A stretch of DNA of 43,715 nucleotides from Halomonas alkalisoli (lineage in GTDB: Bacteria; Pseudomonadota; Gammaproteobacteria; Pseudomonadales; Halomonadaceae): contig NZ_JAKCMI010000031.1 in the NCBI RefSeq assembly GCF_021412585.1, positions 1 to 43,715 of the forward strand. Direction: 5' to 3'. How positions within the stretch are numbered: position 1 is the first letter of the stretch; each line of letters opens with the position of its first letter. Both the position numbers and the translations under genes were made by a program. The notes under the pieces are model-generated. The model searched no databases, was not told the origin of the DNA, and saw only the letters and a program-made list of their open reading frames with translations. Below are positions 24,941 to 32,451 of this stretch, one piece after another.

Positions 24941-25417
24941 ATGCATGGAAATATTCACCACCTTGCCCCAGATGATATTCCGCTTCTCGATGCCCTGTTG
25001 ACAATGTTTGGGGAAGTTTTCGATGAGCCGGAGACCTACACCGGGAATCGACCTGGTGCGGCATACTTGCAGGATCTATTGTCCGGCGATACTTTTATTG
25101 CGCTAGCTGCATTGAAAAATGGCGATGTCGTCGGGGGGCTCGCCGCCTACGAGCTGAAAAAATTTGAGCAAGAGCGCAGCGAGATTTATATATACGATCT
25201 CGCTGTTCGTTCCGGGCATCGTCGAGAAGGCATCGCTACAGCATTGATCGGGAAGTTGAAAGAGATAGCCGCTCAACGTGGCGCCTATACGATATTCGTT
25301 CAGGCTGACACGAACGTTGAGGATGAGCCGGCAATTGCCTTATACACCAAGCTAGGCACGCGCGAAGATGTCCTGCACTTTGACATACCGGTTAATCCTG
25401 ATAGTGGTTTCCGATAG
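24941..25417 (+). CDS. GNAT acetyltransferase resembling aminoglycoside 3-N-acetyltransferase AAC(3)-I
   Basis: A 158-residue GNAT enzyme. It resembles AAC(3)-I aminoglycoside acetyltransferases along the whole chain: TFIALAAL near residues 51-58, VGGLAAYELKKFEQERSEIY at about 66-85, and the acetyl-CoA loop HRREGIATALIGKL at about 97-110. The chain closes with FVQADTNVEDEPAIALYTKLGTRE and LHFDIPV. AAC(3)-I enzymes acetylate the 3-amino group of gentamicin-type drugs; activity here is inferred and not proven. Ribosome site GGGAGG lies upstream of the ATG. The gene is AT-rich, has no attC next to it, and its 3' end overlaps the convergent DCC gene by 26 bases. Confidence 0.85.
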   Translation: MHGNIHHLAPDDIPLLDALLTMFGEVFDEPETYTGNRPGAAYLQDLLSGDTFIALAALKNGDVVGGLAAYELKKFEQERSEIYIYDLAVRSGHRREGIATALIGKLKEIAAQRGAYTIFVQADTNVEDEPAIALYTKLGTREDVLHFDIPVNPDSGFR

Positions 25418-25802
25418 GCGTTTTCCCCAGCGCCCTCAGCATCCTATTCCGGCACGCTTTCAGAAGCGGATAGAGCCTTGCCGTGCGCCTTTGGCTGGCA
25501 AACAGCCGGTACGTCAGCCGGTTGAACACGCCGCTACGGGTGCCGAGCAGGGTAAGGCGATGCAGGGCTTCGCTGCCGTGGTACCAGCGCTCGCCGATCT
25601 GGAGGGCGAAGCCCTGATCCAGGTCGATGCCCATGGCGCTGAGTTCCTGGCGTGCTTCTTTGTCCTGCCTGGCATCGATCAGCTCGAGTTCGCCGACTTC
25701 CTGGCGAATGCGTTGCCTGCGCACGTAATGGCGGCACATCGGGCATTCGCCGTCATAGACCAGGCGAAGCTGGCGGCCTGAGGAGGCCGTGTCATTGGGC
25801 AT
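25392..25802 (-). CDS. DCC family (DUF393) thiol-disulfide oxidoreductase-like protein
   Basis: A 136-residue protein with the name-giving motif VYDGECPMCRHYVRR near residues 15-29 (DxxCxxC, thioredoxin-like), then LIDARQDKEARQEL and a hydrophobic/basic C-terminal half. The family is thought to handle thiol redox but is poorly characterised. ATG 25802 is taken as start because it leads directly into the motif; the frame runs on to a TTG at 25844. It overlaps the end of the acetyltransferase gene by 26 bases. Confidence 0.85.
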   Translation of the reverse strand: MPNDTASSGRQLRLVYDGECPMCRHYVRRQRIRQEVGELELIDARQDKEARQELSAMGIDLDQGFALQIGERWYHGSEALHRLTLLGTRSGVFNRLTYRLFASQRRTARLYPLLKACRNRMLRALGKTPIGNHYQD

Positions 25803-25950
25803 GTCGTCGCATTCCCTGAGTGCGTGTGGCGTGTTCTCTGGCAACAGTCAATGCCAGCATGACGACTGCAGGGGGCCGTGGCCAGGCAGAGTTACCATTT
25901 CCTGGTGGATGGCCACATTGCCACGAGACCCGTGTCATGGGAGACCAAGG

Positions 25951-26520
25951 ATGACCCAAGGCTACAAGACACCACCGGATCAGGTCGATATGCAGCGAGC
26001 CGAGCGCAAGATCCGCTTTGCGGGAACGCTCGGCTTTGTGCTTTTTGTTGCAGCGGCGGGCGTGGCCTACCTGTCGTTACCTGCGTTCATTGGCTTTCCC
26101 GTCGATCTTGCCGAGCGCCTGGCCTTTGCCGCCCGTGCCAGCGCCGTGGTGCTGTTCTGCGTGCTCGTTGCCGTCGGTATGGTGTCTTCCTTCCGCCGGT
26201 TCTCACCGGAGGATATCGGTGGTTCTGCCGCTGGCCCACCGAGCGAAAGGCTCGCCATTTACGTGGCCTTCCTCCAGAACACCCTGGAGCAAGCGGTATT
26301 GGCCGTTGGGTTCTACTTTGCCTTCGCCACTCTGGTTGCGGGGGCGTGGCTCTCGCTGATTCCCGTCAGCGTGGCATTCTTCGTGGTCGGACGCGTACTG
26401 TTCCTGCGCGGCTATCGGCGGGGTGCCGAGGGTCGTGCGCTTGGCATGGTCCTGACCATGATGCCCGCCATCGTGGGGTATCCGGCCGTCTTCATCCTGA
26501 TGGTGGTGAATTGGTTCTAA
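25951..26520 (+). CDS. MAPEG family membrane protein
   Basis: A 189-residue inner-membrane protein with four hydrophobic segments after a charged N-terminus. The segment ERLAIYVAFLQNTLEQAVLAVGFYFAFATLV (about 98-128) and the later VGRVLFLRGYRRGAEGRALGM match the MAPEG pattern of Asn/Glu in helix 2 and Arg/Tyr in helix 3, which bind glutathione in the eukaryotic enzymes. The bacterial role is usually unknown. ATG 25951 follows GGAG by about 8 bases; the open frame upstream to 25789 lies in antisense of the DCC gene and is not credible. Confidence 0.82.
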   Translation: MTQGYKTPPDQVDMQRAERKIRFAGTLGFVLFVAAAGVAYLSLPAFIGFPVDLAERLAFAARASAVVLFCVLVAVGMVSSFRRFSPEDIGGSAAGPPSERLAIYVAFLQNTLEQAVLAVGFYFAFATLVAGAWLSLIPVSVAFFVVGRVLFLRGYRRGAEGRALGMVLTMMPAIVGYPAVFILMVVNWF

Positions 26521-26625
26521 TCAAGGCGTCCAGCAGCCCCCATGCGAAACCTGAGGAGGTAGCCAGCCTCAGGCTGATCTAAAGTTGAATGATGGCGGCA
26601 TTGTCGTTGAATAGGAATCACTAAG

Positions 26626-26994
26626 ATGGGCTTCGGCAAGACAACACCGATACTGCGGATCTTCGATGAAGCGAAGGCCCGGGAGTTCTATATAGGCTTC
26701 CTGGGCTTCCAGGTGGATTGGGAACATCGCTTCGCAGAAGGCATGCCCCTGTACATGCAGGTCTCCAAGGATGGCTGCATGCTGCATCTCTCCGAGCATC
26801 ACGGCGACTGCTGCCCGGGTGCGGCGCTGCGGATCGAGACCGATGAGCTCGAGGCGTTTCATCGCCAACTGCATGCCGCTGGTTACATGTACGCCAAGCC
26901 GAGGCTGCAGGGGATGCCGTGGGGGAGCCAGGACATGACGATAGCCGATCCGTTCGGCAACCGGCTAACCTTCACCAACGCGATCAGTACCTGA
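26626..26994 (+). CDS. VOC/glyoxalase superfamily protein (bleomycin-resistance-like)
   Basis: A 122-residue protein with the vicinal oxygen chelate fold: TPILRIFDEAKAREFYIGFLGFQVDWEHRF at the N-terminus, MPLYMQVSKDGCMLHLSEHHGDCCPG, and the closing GMPWGSQDMTIADPFGNRLTFTN. This is the style of proteins annotated as bleomycin resistance or glyoxalase superfamily; whether it binds a drug or catalyses a reaction is not clear. Its stop is directly followed by the start of a broken DHFR-like gene, suggesting a former two-gene unit. Confidence 0.88.
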   Translation: MGFGKTTPILRIFDEAKAREFYIGFLGFQVDWEHRFAEGMPLYMQVSKDGCMLHLSEHHGDCCPGAALRIETDELEAFHRQLHAAGYMYAKPRLQGMPWGSQDMTIADPFGNRLTFTNAIST

Positions 26995-27030
26995 ATGCAC
27001 ATGAAGACCCAGTACTACACCGCTTCCAGT
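26995..27030 (+). pseudogene. N-terminal remnant of a dihydrofolate reductase-family gene
   Basis: Immediately after the VOC stop, the sequence reads M-H-MKTQYYTASS, the common opening of the RibD/DHFR-like family (normally followed by LDGF). After these codons the similarity ends, and the frame runs on without domain features to 27195. It appears that a deletion or insertion removed the rest. Only a short identity supports this call. Confidence 0.4.
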
Positions 27031-27185
27031 CGCGCCAAGGACAATTATCTCAAAAGTTGGGGTCCATGGGTCATTTACGGCACAGGCGTAAAGACGACCG
27101 TCTTCCTATGGTCTAGTGTCAATAAAGGACTCGGCCAAACATGCCGGAAGAAATACGGTCCCCACTCACTGCTGGGAGAGATGAC

Positions 27186-27344
27186 ATGTCAATAGGAACA
27201 ATTCTACTGATAATTGTGATTCTGCTTCTGATTGGCGTGATACCTGCCTGGCCCCACAGCAGGGGATGGGGATACGGCCCCAGCGGGGGGCTCGGGCTGG
27301 TGTTGGTAATCCTGCTCATTCTGGTTTTGATGGGTAGGTTATAG
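27186..27344 (+). CDS. DUF3309 family small membrane protein
   Basis: A 52-residue protein with two hydrophobic stretches around the conserved PAWPHSRGWGYGPSGGLG loop, which defines the DUF3309 family. It is predicted to sit in the inner membrane; function unknown. ATG 27186 is chosen because GGGAG lies 7 bases upstream and this is the family's usual length. The open frame begins at 27141 with residues unlike the family. Confidence 0.88.
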   Translation: MSIGTILLIIVILLLIGVIPAWPHSRGWGYGPSGGLGLVLVILLILVLMGRL

Positions 27345-27352
27345 GGGGCACA

Positions 27353-27514
27353 TTGAAAAAGGTTCTGGTGATTACCGGCGGCAGCCGTGGCATCGGTGCG
27401 GCCACCGCGCGCCTGGGTGCCGCCAGCGGCTACGCCGTATGCGTCAAGTATCATCACAACGAAGCCGCTGCAATGGCGGTGGTCGAAGAGATCACCCGTG
27501 TCGGCGGGCCATAA
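27353..27514 (+). pseudogene. N-terminal fragment of a short-chain dehydrogenase
   Basis: From TTG 27353 the frame reads KKVLVITGGSRGIGAATARLG and continues for 53 residues to a stop at 27512. It contains the TGxxxGIG nucleotide-binding motif and the following ALA-rich helix of an SDR, but SDR enzymes need about 250 residues and the next gene's promoter region follows at once. It is therefore a truncated remnant. Confidence 0.75.
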
Positions 27515-27608
27515 GCGAGAGTGTCAAAAGACCCGGTCCCGGCCATTTCGCGGCTGCTACGCTCAGGGATGAGTTCAGGCATTCTTCAGGCAACGCCCAG
27601 GAGGAACG

Positions 27609-28145
27609 ATGGCCAAGGACCTGTTCGCACGCCGGGTCAGCGTGATCACCGGTGACATCACCCAGCTTGAGGTGGATGCCATCGTTAACGCCGCCAACCA
27701 CTCGCTGATGGGCGGCGGGGGCGTAGACGGCGCCATTCACCGCGCCGCCGGCCCCGAGCTCAAGCAGGCCTGCCAGCGCCTGCGCGACACCGACTGGCCC
27801 GACGGGCTGCCGGACGGCGAGGTCGCACTGACCGACGGCTTCAATCTGCCGGCACGCTACGTGATCCACACCGTGGGCCCGGTCTACGCCAAGACCAAGG
27901 ACAAGTCGCACCTGCTGGCCAACTGCTACCGTAACGCCCTGGCGCTGGCCGACAAGCACGGCTGTCGCAGCATTGCCTTCCCTGCGATTTCCACCGGCGT
28001 TTATGGCTATCCGTTCGACGAAGCGGCGCGGGTGGTGCTCGACGTGCTGGCCGAAGAGTTGCCACGCCACGAGCTGGACGTGACCCTGTGCTTCTTCAGC
28101 GATAAGGATACCAAGGCCTTTGAATCGGTCATGCAGGAGGGGTAG
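27609..28145 (+). CDS. Macro domain protein (YmdB-like O-acetyl-ADP-ribose deacetylase)
   Basis: A 178-residue single macro domain. Hallmarks are VITGDITQLEVDAIVNAANHSLMGGGGVDGAIHRAAG (about residues 12-48), the second ADP-ribose loop ISTGVYGYP, and CFFSDKDTKAF near the end. Members of the YmdB group hydrolyse O-acetyl-ADP-ribose, remove ADP-ribose from proteins, and can modulate RNase III in E. coli. The conserved Asn and Asp of the catalytic region are present. GGAGG lies 6 bases before the ATG. Confidence 0.93.
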   Translation: MAKDLFARRVSVITGDITQLEVDAIVNAANHSLMGGGGVDGAIHRAAGPELKQACQRLRDTDWPDGLPDGEVALTDGFNLPARYVIHTVGPVYAKTKDKSHLLANCYRNALALADKHGCRSIAFPAISTGVYGYPFDEAARVVLDVLAEELPRHELDVTLCFFSDKDTKAFESVMQEG

Positions 28146-28278
28146 CCGTGACATGGCGTGTTCGGGCCAAAACGGAGTGTCACCTTGACGCGCGGTCGGT
28201 TGCCGAAAGGGCCGGGCCCGTGTGGTAGACTGCGCGCCTCGGCCTGCGCCAGCGACACTTTCACACCGGTAGCCAGTC

Positions 28279-30471
28279 ATGGAAATCAAAGTCAATTTTC
28301 TCGAAAATCTCAGGCTTGAAGCCAAGTTTGACGATTTCACCGTCATCACCGACCAGCCCATTCGCTACAAGGGCGACGGCTCGGCGCCAAGCCCCTTTGA
28401 TTACTTCCTGGCGTCCTCGGCGCTGTGCGCGGCCTACTTCGTTCGGGTCTACTGCCTGGCGCGCGACATCCCCACCGAGAACATCCGGCTCTCGCAGAAC
28501 AACATCGTCGACCCCGAGAACCGCTACAACCAGATCTTCAAGATCCAGGTCGAGCTGCCGGAAGACATCTCCGAGAAGGACCGCGAAGGCATCCTGCGCT
28601 CCATCGACCGCTGCACCGTCAAGAAGGTGGTGCAGACCGGCCCCGAGTTCCAGATCGAGACGGTGGAGAACCTGGACGAGGACGCCCAGGCCCTGTTGAT
28701 GGCCAAGCCCGACGAGGCTGCCTACACCTGGATCGAGGGCAAGGACCTGCCGCTGGAGCAGACCATCGCCAACATGTCGGCCATGCTGGCGGACCTGGGC
28801 ATGAAGATCGAGATCGCCTCCTGGCGCAACATCGTGCCCCACGTGTGGTCGCTGCACATCCGCGATGCCGCATCCCCCATGTGCTTCACCAACGGCAAGG
28901 GCGCCACCAAGGAGAGCGCACTCTGTTCGGCGCTTGGCGAGTTCATCGAACGCCTGAGCTGCAACTTCTTCTACAACGACCAGTTCTTCGGTGAAGAGAT
29001 CGCGAACAGCGAGTTCGTTCACTACCCGAACGAGAAGTGGTTCCAGCCCGGGCCGAACGACGAGCTGCCCGAAGGCATCCTCGATGACTATTGCCTCGCG
29101 ATCTACAATCCGGAGGGCGAGCTGGGCGGCTCTAACCTGATCGACACCAACTCCGGCAAGGTAGAGCGCGGCATCGTCGCCTTGCCCTTCGTGCGTCGAT
29201 CGGATGGCGAGACGGTCTACTTCCCCTCGAACCTGATCGAGAATCTCTACCTCAGCAACGGCATGAGTGCCGGCAACACGCTGCAGGAGGCGCAGGTGCA
29301 GTGCCTCTCGGAGATCTTCGAGCGGGCGGTGAAGAAGCAGATCATCGAGGAGGAGATCGCCCTGCCCGACGTCCCCCAGCAGGTGCTGGCCAGGTATCCC
29401 GCCATACTCGAAGGCATCCAGGCACTGGAGGCACAGGGCTTCCCGGTGCTGGTCAAGGACGCCTCCCTGGGCGGCCAGTTCCCTGTCATGTGCGTGACCC
29501 TGATGAACCCGCGCACCGGCGGCGTCTTCGCCTCCTTCGGTGCGCACCCCAGCTTCGAGGTGGCGCTGGAGCGCAGCCTCACCGAGCTGCTGCAAGGCCG
29601 TAGCTTCGAGGGCCTGAACGATTTCATGCCGCCGACTTTCAATACCATGGCCGTGACCGAGCCGAACAACTTCGTCGAGCACTTCATCGACTCCTCGGGG
29701 CTGCTTTCCTGGCGCTTCTTCAGTGCCAGGTCGGAGTACGAGTTCTGCGATTGGGGCTTCTCCGGCAGCAACGAGGAGGAAGCGGCCACCCTGTTCGGTA
29801 TCCTGGAAGAGATGGGCAAGGAAGTGTACATGGCCGTGCACGAGGACCTGGGCGCGCCGGTGTGCCGGATCCTGGTGCCGGGCTACTCCGAGGTGTACCC
29901 GGTGGACGACCTGATCTGGGACAACACCAACATGGCCCTGGACTACCGCGAGGACATCCTCAACCTCCACGCCTTGAAGGACGAGCAGCTGGCCGACCTG
30001 CTGGAACGGCTGGAAGAGAGCCAGCTCGACGACCACATGGACATCATCACCCTGATCGGCATCGAGTTCGACGAGAACACCGACTGGGGGCAGCTCACCG
30101 TCCTCGAGCTGAAACTGTTGATCAACCTGGCCCTGCAGCAGCATGAAGAAGCGCTGGAGCGGGTCGAGATGTTCCTGCAGTACAACGACAACACCGTGGA
30201 GCGCGGGCTCTTCTACCGTGCGGTGAATGCGGTGCTGGAGATTCTCCTCGACGACGAGCTGGAACTGGGCGACTTCCTCCACAACCTTCAGCGTATGTTC
30301 GGCGAAGAGACCATGGCGACCGTGGTCGGCTCGGTGATGGGCGAGGTTCGCTTCCACGGCCTCACACCCACCAGCATGGCGCTGGAAGGCCTGGAGAAGC
30401 ACCAGCGCCTGATCGAAAGCTACAAGAAGCTGCACGCTCACCGCGCCGCAAGGGCGGGGGTAGCGCTGTAA
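28279..30471 (+). CDS. OsmC-YcaO fusion protein
   Basis: A 730-residue cytoplasmic protein. Residues 1 to about 140 form an OsmC/Ohr-type domain, with the two characteristic cysteines at C50 (SSALCAAYF) and C112 (DRCTVKKV) as in thiol peroxidases. Residues from about 160 to 580 are a YcaO domain, with ATP-site motif NGKGATKESALCSALGEFIER at about 205-225 and later YFPSNL, GNTLQEAQVQCLSEIFERAVKK. An acidic helical tail of about 150 residues ends it. YcaO enzymes activate amide carbonyls with ATP; free-standing YcaO in E. coli is linked to RimO/ribosomal S12 thiomethylation. A peptide partner gene (TfuA, dehydrogenase, precursor) is absent, so this is not a thiazole-type RiPP cluster. Strong terminator follows. 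Confidence 0.92.
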   Translation: MEIKVNFLENLRLEAKFDDFTVITDQPIRYKGDGSAPSPFDYFLASSALCAAYFVRVYCLARDIPTENIRLSQNNIVDPENRYNQIFKIQVELPEDISEKDREGILRSIDRCTVKKVVQTGPEFQIETVENLDEDAQALLMAKPDEAAYTWIEGKDLPLEQTIANMSAMLADLGMKIEIASWRNIVPHVWSLHIRDAASPMCFTNGKGATKESALCSALGEFIERLSCNFFYNDQFFGEEIANSEFVHYPNEKWFQPGPNDELPEGILDDYCLAIYNPEGELGGSNLIDTNSGKVERGIVALPFVRRSDGETVYFPSNLIENLYLSNGMSAGNTLQEAQVQCLSEIFERAVKKQIIEEEIALPDVPQQVLARYPAILEGIQALEAQGFPVLVKDASLGGQFPVMCVTLMNPRTGGVFASFGAHPSFEVALERSLTELLQGRSFEGLNDFMPPTFNTMAVTEPNNFVEHFIDSSGLLSWRFFSARSEYEFCDWGFSGSNEEEAATLFGILEEMGKEVYMAVHEDLGAPVCRILVPGYSEVYPVDDLIWDNTNMALDYREDILNLHALKDEQLADLLERLEESQLDDHMDIITLIGIEFDENTDWGQLTVLELKLLINLALQQHEEALERVEMFLQYNDNTVERGLFYRAVNAVLEILLDDELELGDFLHNLQRMFGEETMATVVGSVMGEVRFHGLTPTSMALEGLEKHQRLIESYKKLHAHRAARAGVAL

Positions 30472-30502
30472 GCCTGATAGGCGCCACGTTGGTAATACGC
30501 AT

Positions 30503-30537
30503 ACGCCCCGGGCCAGTTCATTGGCTCGGGGCGTTTC
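30503..30537 (+). terminator. Terminator after the OsmC-YcaO gene
   Basis: ACGCCCCGGGCC, an 8-base loop, then GGCTCGGGGCGT forms a 12-pair stem with one G-U pair, followed by a short T-run (TTT). It starts 32 bases after the stop codon. Confidence 0.75.
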
Positions 30538-30550
30538 CACCCTTTATCTA

Positions 30551-30596
30551 GGCGCACGCCCACCAGATAGCGCATTTCGCTGCGGCAGACTAATCT
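30551..30596 (+). repeat. Copy 1 of a 46-base direct repeat (GST 3'-end remnant)
   Basis: It matches 32400-32445 at 41 of 46 positions; the inner 35 bases match at 33. In frame, this copy reads [13 protein letters not shown] then stop, the same tail as the broken GST gene ([13 protein letters not shown]). The DUF4188, GGDEF-tail and DHFR-like block lies between the two copies. Confidence 0.75.
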
Positions 30597-30645
30597 ACAA
30601 AGTCCCTCCAGAAAACGAATCCACCAGGTTGCGTGGAGTGCCAGA

Positions 30646-31128
30646 ATGAACAAGCTATACAGTGAGCGGATGATGGCGAAAATTGAGGGGGATTTCGTCG
30701 TATTCTTGATTGGCATGAAAATAAACAAGCCATGGAAGATACATAAGTGGTGGCCAGTATTCTCTGCCATGTCAAGAATGATAAAGGAGCTTGAACAAAA
30801 TCCAGAGCTCGGGATGCTGGGTTATATTTCGGGTACGAAGCTCATGGTTCAGTATTGGAAATCATTCGACCATCTTGAAGCCTATGCGCGCAGTAAAGAC
30901 AGCATGCATCTTCCGGCATGGAAGGCTTTCAATGATTCAGTGGGAAAAAGCCGCGGCGACGTAGGAATCTGGCACGAGACGTATCAGGTGAGGGCCGGTG
31001 AATACGAGGCCGTCTACAGCGGCATGCCCCTGTTTGGCCTAGGCAGTGCCGGCAGGCTCTTGCCTGCTACCGGAGCCCAAGAGACGGCTCGGGGGCGCTT
31101 AACGACAGAGAAGCGCGCCGACGCATGA
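30646..31128 (+). CDS. DUF4188 domain-containing protein
   Basis: A 160-residue protein. [44 protein letters not shown] (about residues 17-60) and [29 protein letters not shown] match the DUF4188 family, which resembles ABM-type monooxygenase/heme-degrading folds; function unknown. The first three quarters are AT-rich, unlike the GC-rich C-terminal 30 residues ([28 protein letters not shown]), so the 3' end may have been altered by rearrangement. Its stop overlaps the start of a GGDEF tail fragment. Confidence 0.85.
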   Translation: MNKLYSERMMAKIEGDFVVFLIGMKINKPWKIHKWWPVFSAMSRMIKELEQNPELGMLGYISGTKLMVQYWKSFDHLEAYARSKDSMHLPAWKAFNDSVGKSRGDVGIWHETYQVRAGEYEAVYSGMPLFGLGSAGRLLPATGAQETARGRLTTEKRADA

Positions 31129-31253
31129 AAAACCAGATGCAGAACCGCTATGCTCACGATGTCGCCTGCATCGGAAAGCGGCTGATCGAGAAGGCGGATC
31201 AGCTGCTCTACCTTGCCAAGCAGAATGGGCGAGACCAGATCGTTGCGGACTGA
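31125..31253 (+). pseudogene. C-terminal fragment of a GGDEF (diguanylate cyclase) gene
   Basis: A 42-codon open stretch ends with IEKADQLLYLAKQNGRDQIVAD and a stop. ADxxLYxAKxxGRxxI is the standard last helix of GGDEF domains. The rest of the domain is missing, and the start overlaps the DUF4188 stop (ATGA). It is a decayed remnant, not a working enzyme. Confidence 0.65.
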
Positions 31254-31338
31254 CAGGGGAGCGGCGTAGCCGATATGTCGAAACCCTCAAGGGTCGTTCG
31301 ACGACTGATCATGTGTTGCGCGCTTCCTGGAGGTCACG

Positions 31339-31989
31339 ATGAGTCAGCTGCACGTATCCTGCTTCAGCCTGTCGCTCGATGGGTTTGCCGCCGGCCCTGA
31401 GCGGAGCCTGGAGAACCCGACTGGCATCGGTGGCCTGGAGATCCATGACTGGATGTTCCGGACCGAGACGTTCCGGCGAAGCGTTCTGGGCGAGGGAGGC
31501 GGCGAAACCGGTGTAGACGACGCCTTCGTGGCCCGCGGCTTCGAGAACATCGGGGCGTGGGTCATGGGCCGTAACATGTTCGGTCCGGTTCGCGGCCCCT
31601 GGCGGGACGACAGCTGGAAAGGGTGGTGGGGGGATAACCCTCCGTTTCACACGCCTGTCTTCGTGCTGACGCAGCATGCTCGCGATCCCATCGAGATGGC
31701 AGGCGGTACCACATTCCACTTCGTCACGGAAGGCATCCATGTGGCCCTGGGGCGCGCCCGTGAAGCCGCCAACGGCAAGGATGTGCGCCTCGGCGGCGGC
31801 GTGGCTACGATTCAACAGTACCTTCAAGCGCAGCTGGTGGATGAACTCCATCTTGCCATCACGCCGGTGCTGCTCGGTGCTGGGGAGCACTTGTTCACCG
31901 GCATCGACATGCGCGCCCTCGGCTATCAATGTGTGGAGAGGGTGACTAGCGATCGGGTTACCCATGTCGTCCTCAAGAGGGGAAGCTGA
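31339..31989 (+). CDS. Dihydrofolate reductase/RibD C-terminal family protein
   Basis: A 216-residue protein: CFSLSLDGFAAGPERSLENPTG at the N-terminus, GAWVMGRNMFGPVRGPW in the middle (the position of the NADPH-site GR in this family), TPVFVLTQHARDPIEMAGGTTFHFV, then KDVRLGGGVATIQQYLQAQLVDELHLAITPVLLGAGEHLF. These are the conserved blocks of the RibD_C/DHFR-like reductases, which are NADPH-dependent but of mostly unknown substrate. Ribosome site GGAGG lies upstream of the ATG. The broken GST gene begins directly after it. Confidence 0.9.
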   Translation: MSQLHVSCFSLSLDGFAAGPERSLENPTGIGGLEIHDWMFRTETFRRSVLGEGGGETGVDDAFVARGFENIGAWVMGRNMFGPVRGPWRDDSWKGWWGDNPPFHTPVFVLTQHARDPIEMAGGTTFHFVTEGIHVALGRAREAANGKDVRLGGGVATIQQYLQAQLVDELHLAITPVLLGAGEHLFTGIDMRALGYQCVERVTSDRVTHVVLKRGS

Positions 31990-32451
31990 ATGACTGAAAT
32001 GATCCTGACCACCTTCGATTGGGTTCCCGAAACGCCACGGGGTTTGTCCGCGATTTACGCCTGAGCTGGGCGATGGAAGAGGCCGGATTACCCTATCGTA
32101 TGGCTTTTCGCGGCGCTCAACTCCGTCGAGATGGCGACCCTGCCCTGGTCCGTCTTCAAGTTCACAGGCGATACCGAAGAGACACCTGCTCGGAAAAGCC
32201 TGAACAGTTTCCTGGCATCCCGGCTTCAGCACATGGAGACAGTCTTGGCGGAAAAAGAATGGCTGGCCGGCAGCTTTTCCATCGCCGACATCGCCATGGC
32301 GGATGTGCTGCGCCTTGTCGACCGGCTCGATGGCTTGGCGGGCTACCCGGCCTGTCGTGGCTATGTCATGCGCGCCACGGCTCGGCCGTGTTTCGTGAAG
32401 GCGCATGCGGACCAGATTGCGCATTTCGCTGCGGCAGACCAATCTGCTTGA
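31990..32451 (+). pseudogene. Broken glutathione S-transferase gene
   Basis: The start ATG 31990 reads MTEMILTTFDWVPETPRG, then a frameshift: the true continuation GFVRDLRLSWAMEEAGLPYR is in another frame from about 32040. After that, a jump brings WLFAALNSVEMATLPWSVFKF (third frame, from 32101) and the GST C-terminal domain to the stop after AAADQSA. Between GLPYR and WLFAAL about 50 residues of the thioredoxin-like domain are missing. So there is at least one frameshift and one internal deletion. It overlaps nothing and follows the DHFR-like gene by no gap. Confidence 0.8.
32400..32445 (+). repeat. Copy 2 of the 46-base direct repeat, inside the GST pseudogene
   Basis: It corresponds to the last residues of the broken GST ([15 protein letters not shown]). 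It is the partner of 30551-30596, about 1.85 kb apart in the same orientation. Confidence 0.75.

Noticed and set aside
24868..25440. Possible attC next to the AAC(3)-I-like gene
   Set aside because: I looked because relatives are cassettes; no GTTRRRY/RYYYAAC pair or hairpin flanks the gene, and its end overlaps a convergent gene.
28279..30471. RiPP (thiazole/oxazole) biosynthesis cluster around the YcaO domain
   Set aside because: No precursor peptide, dehydrogenase, TfuA or transporter gene lies nearby; the YcaO is a fusion with OsmC followed by a terminator.
28261..30540. 759-codon open frame on the minus strand
   Set aside because: It is the exact antisense of the OsmC-YcaO gene in a GC-rich genome; the protein is His/Val/Gln-rich with no domain, while the plus frame has two clear domains.
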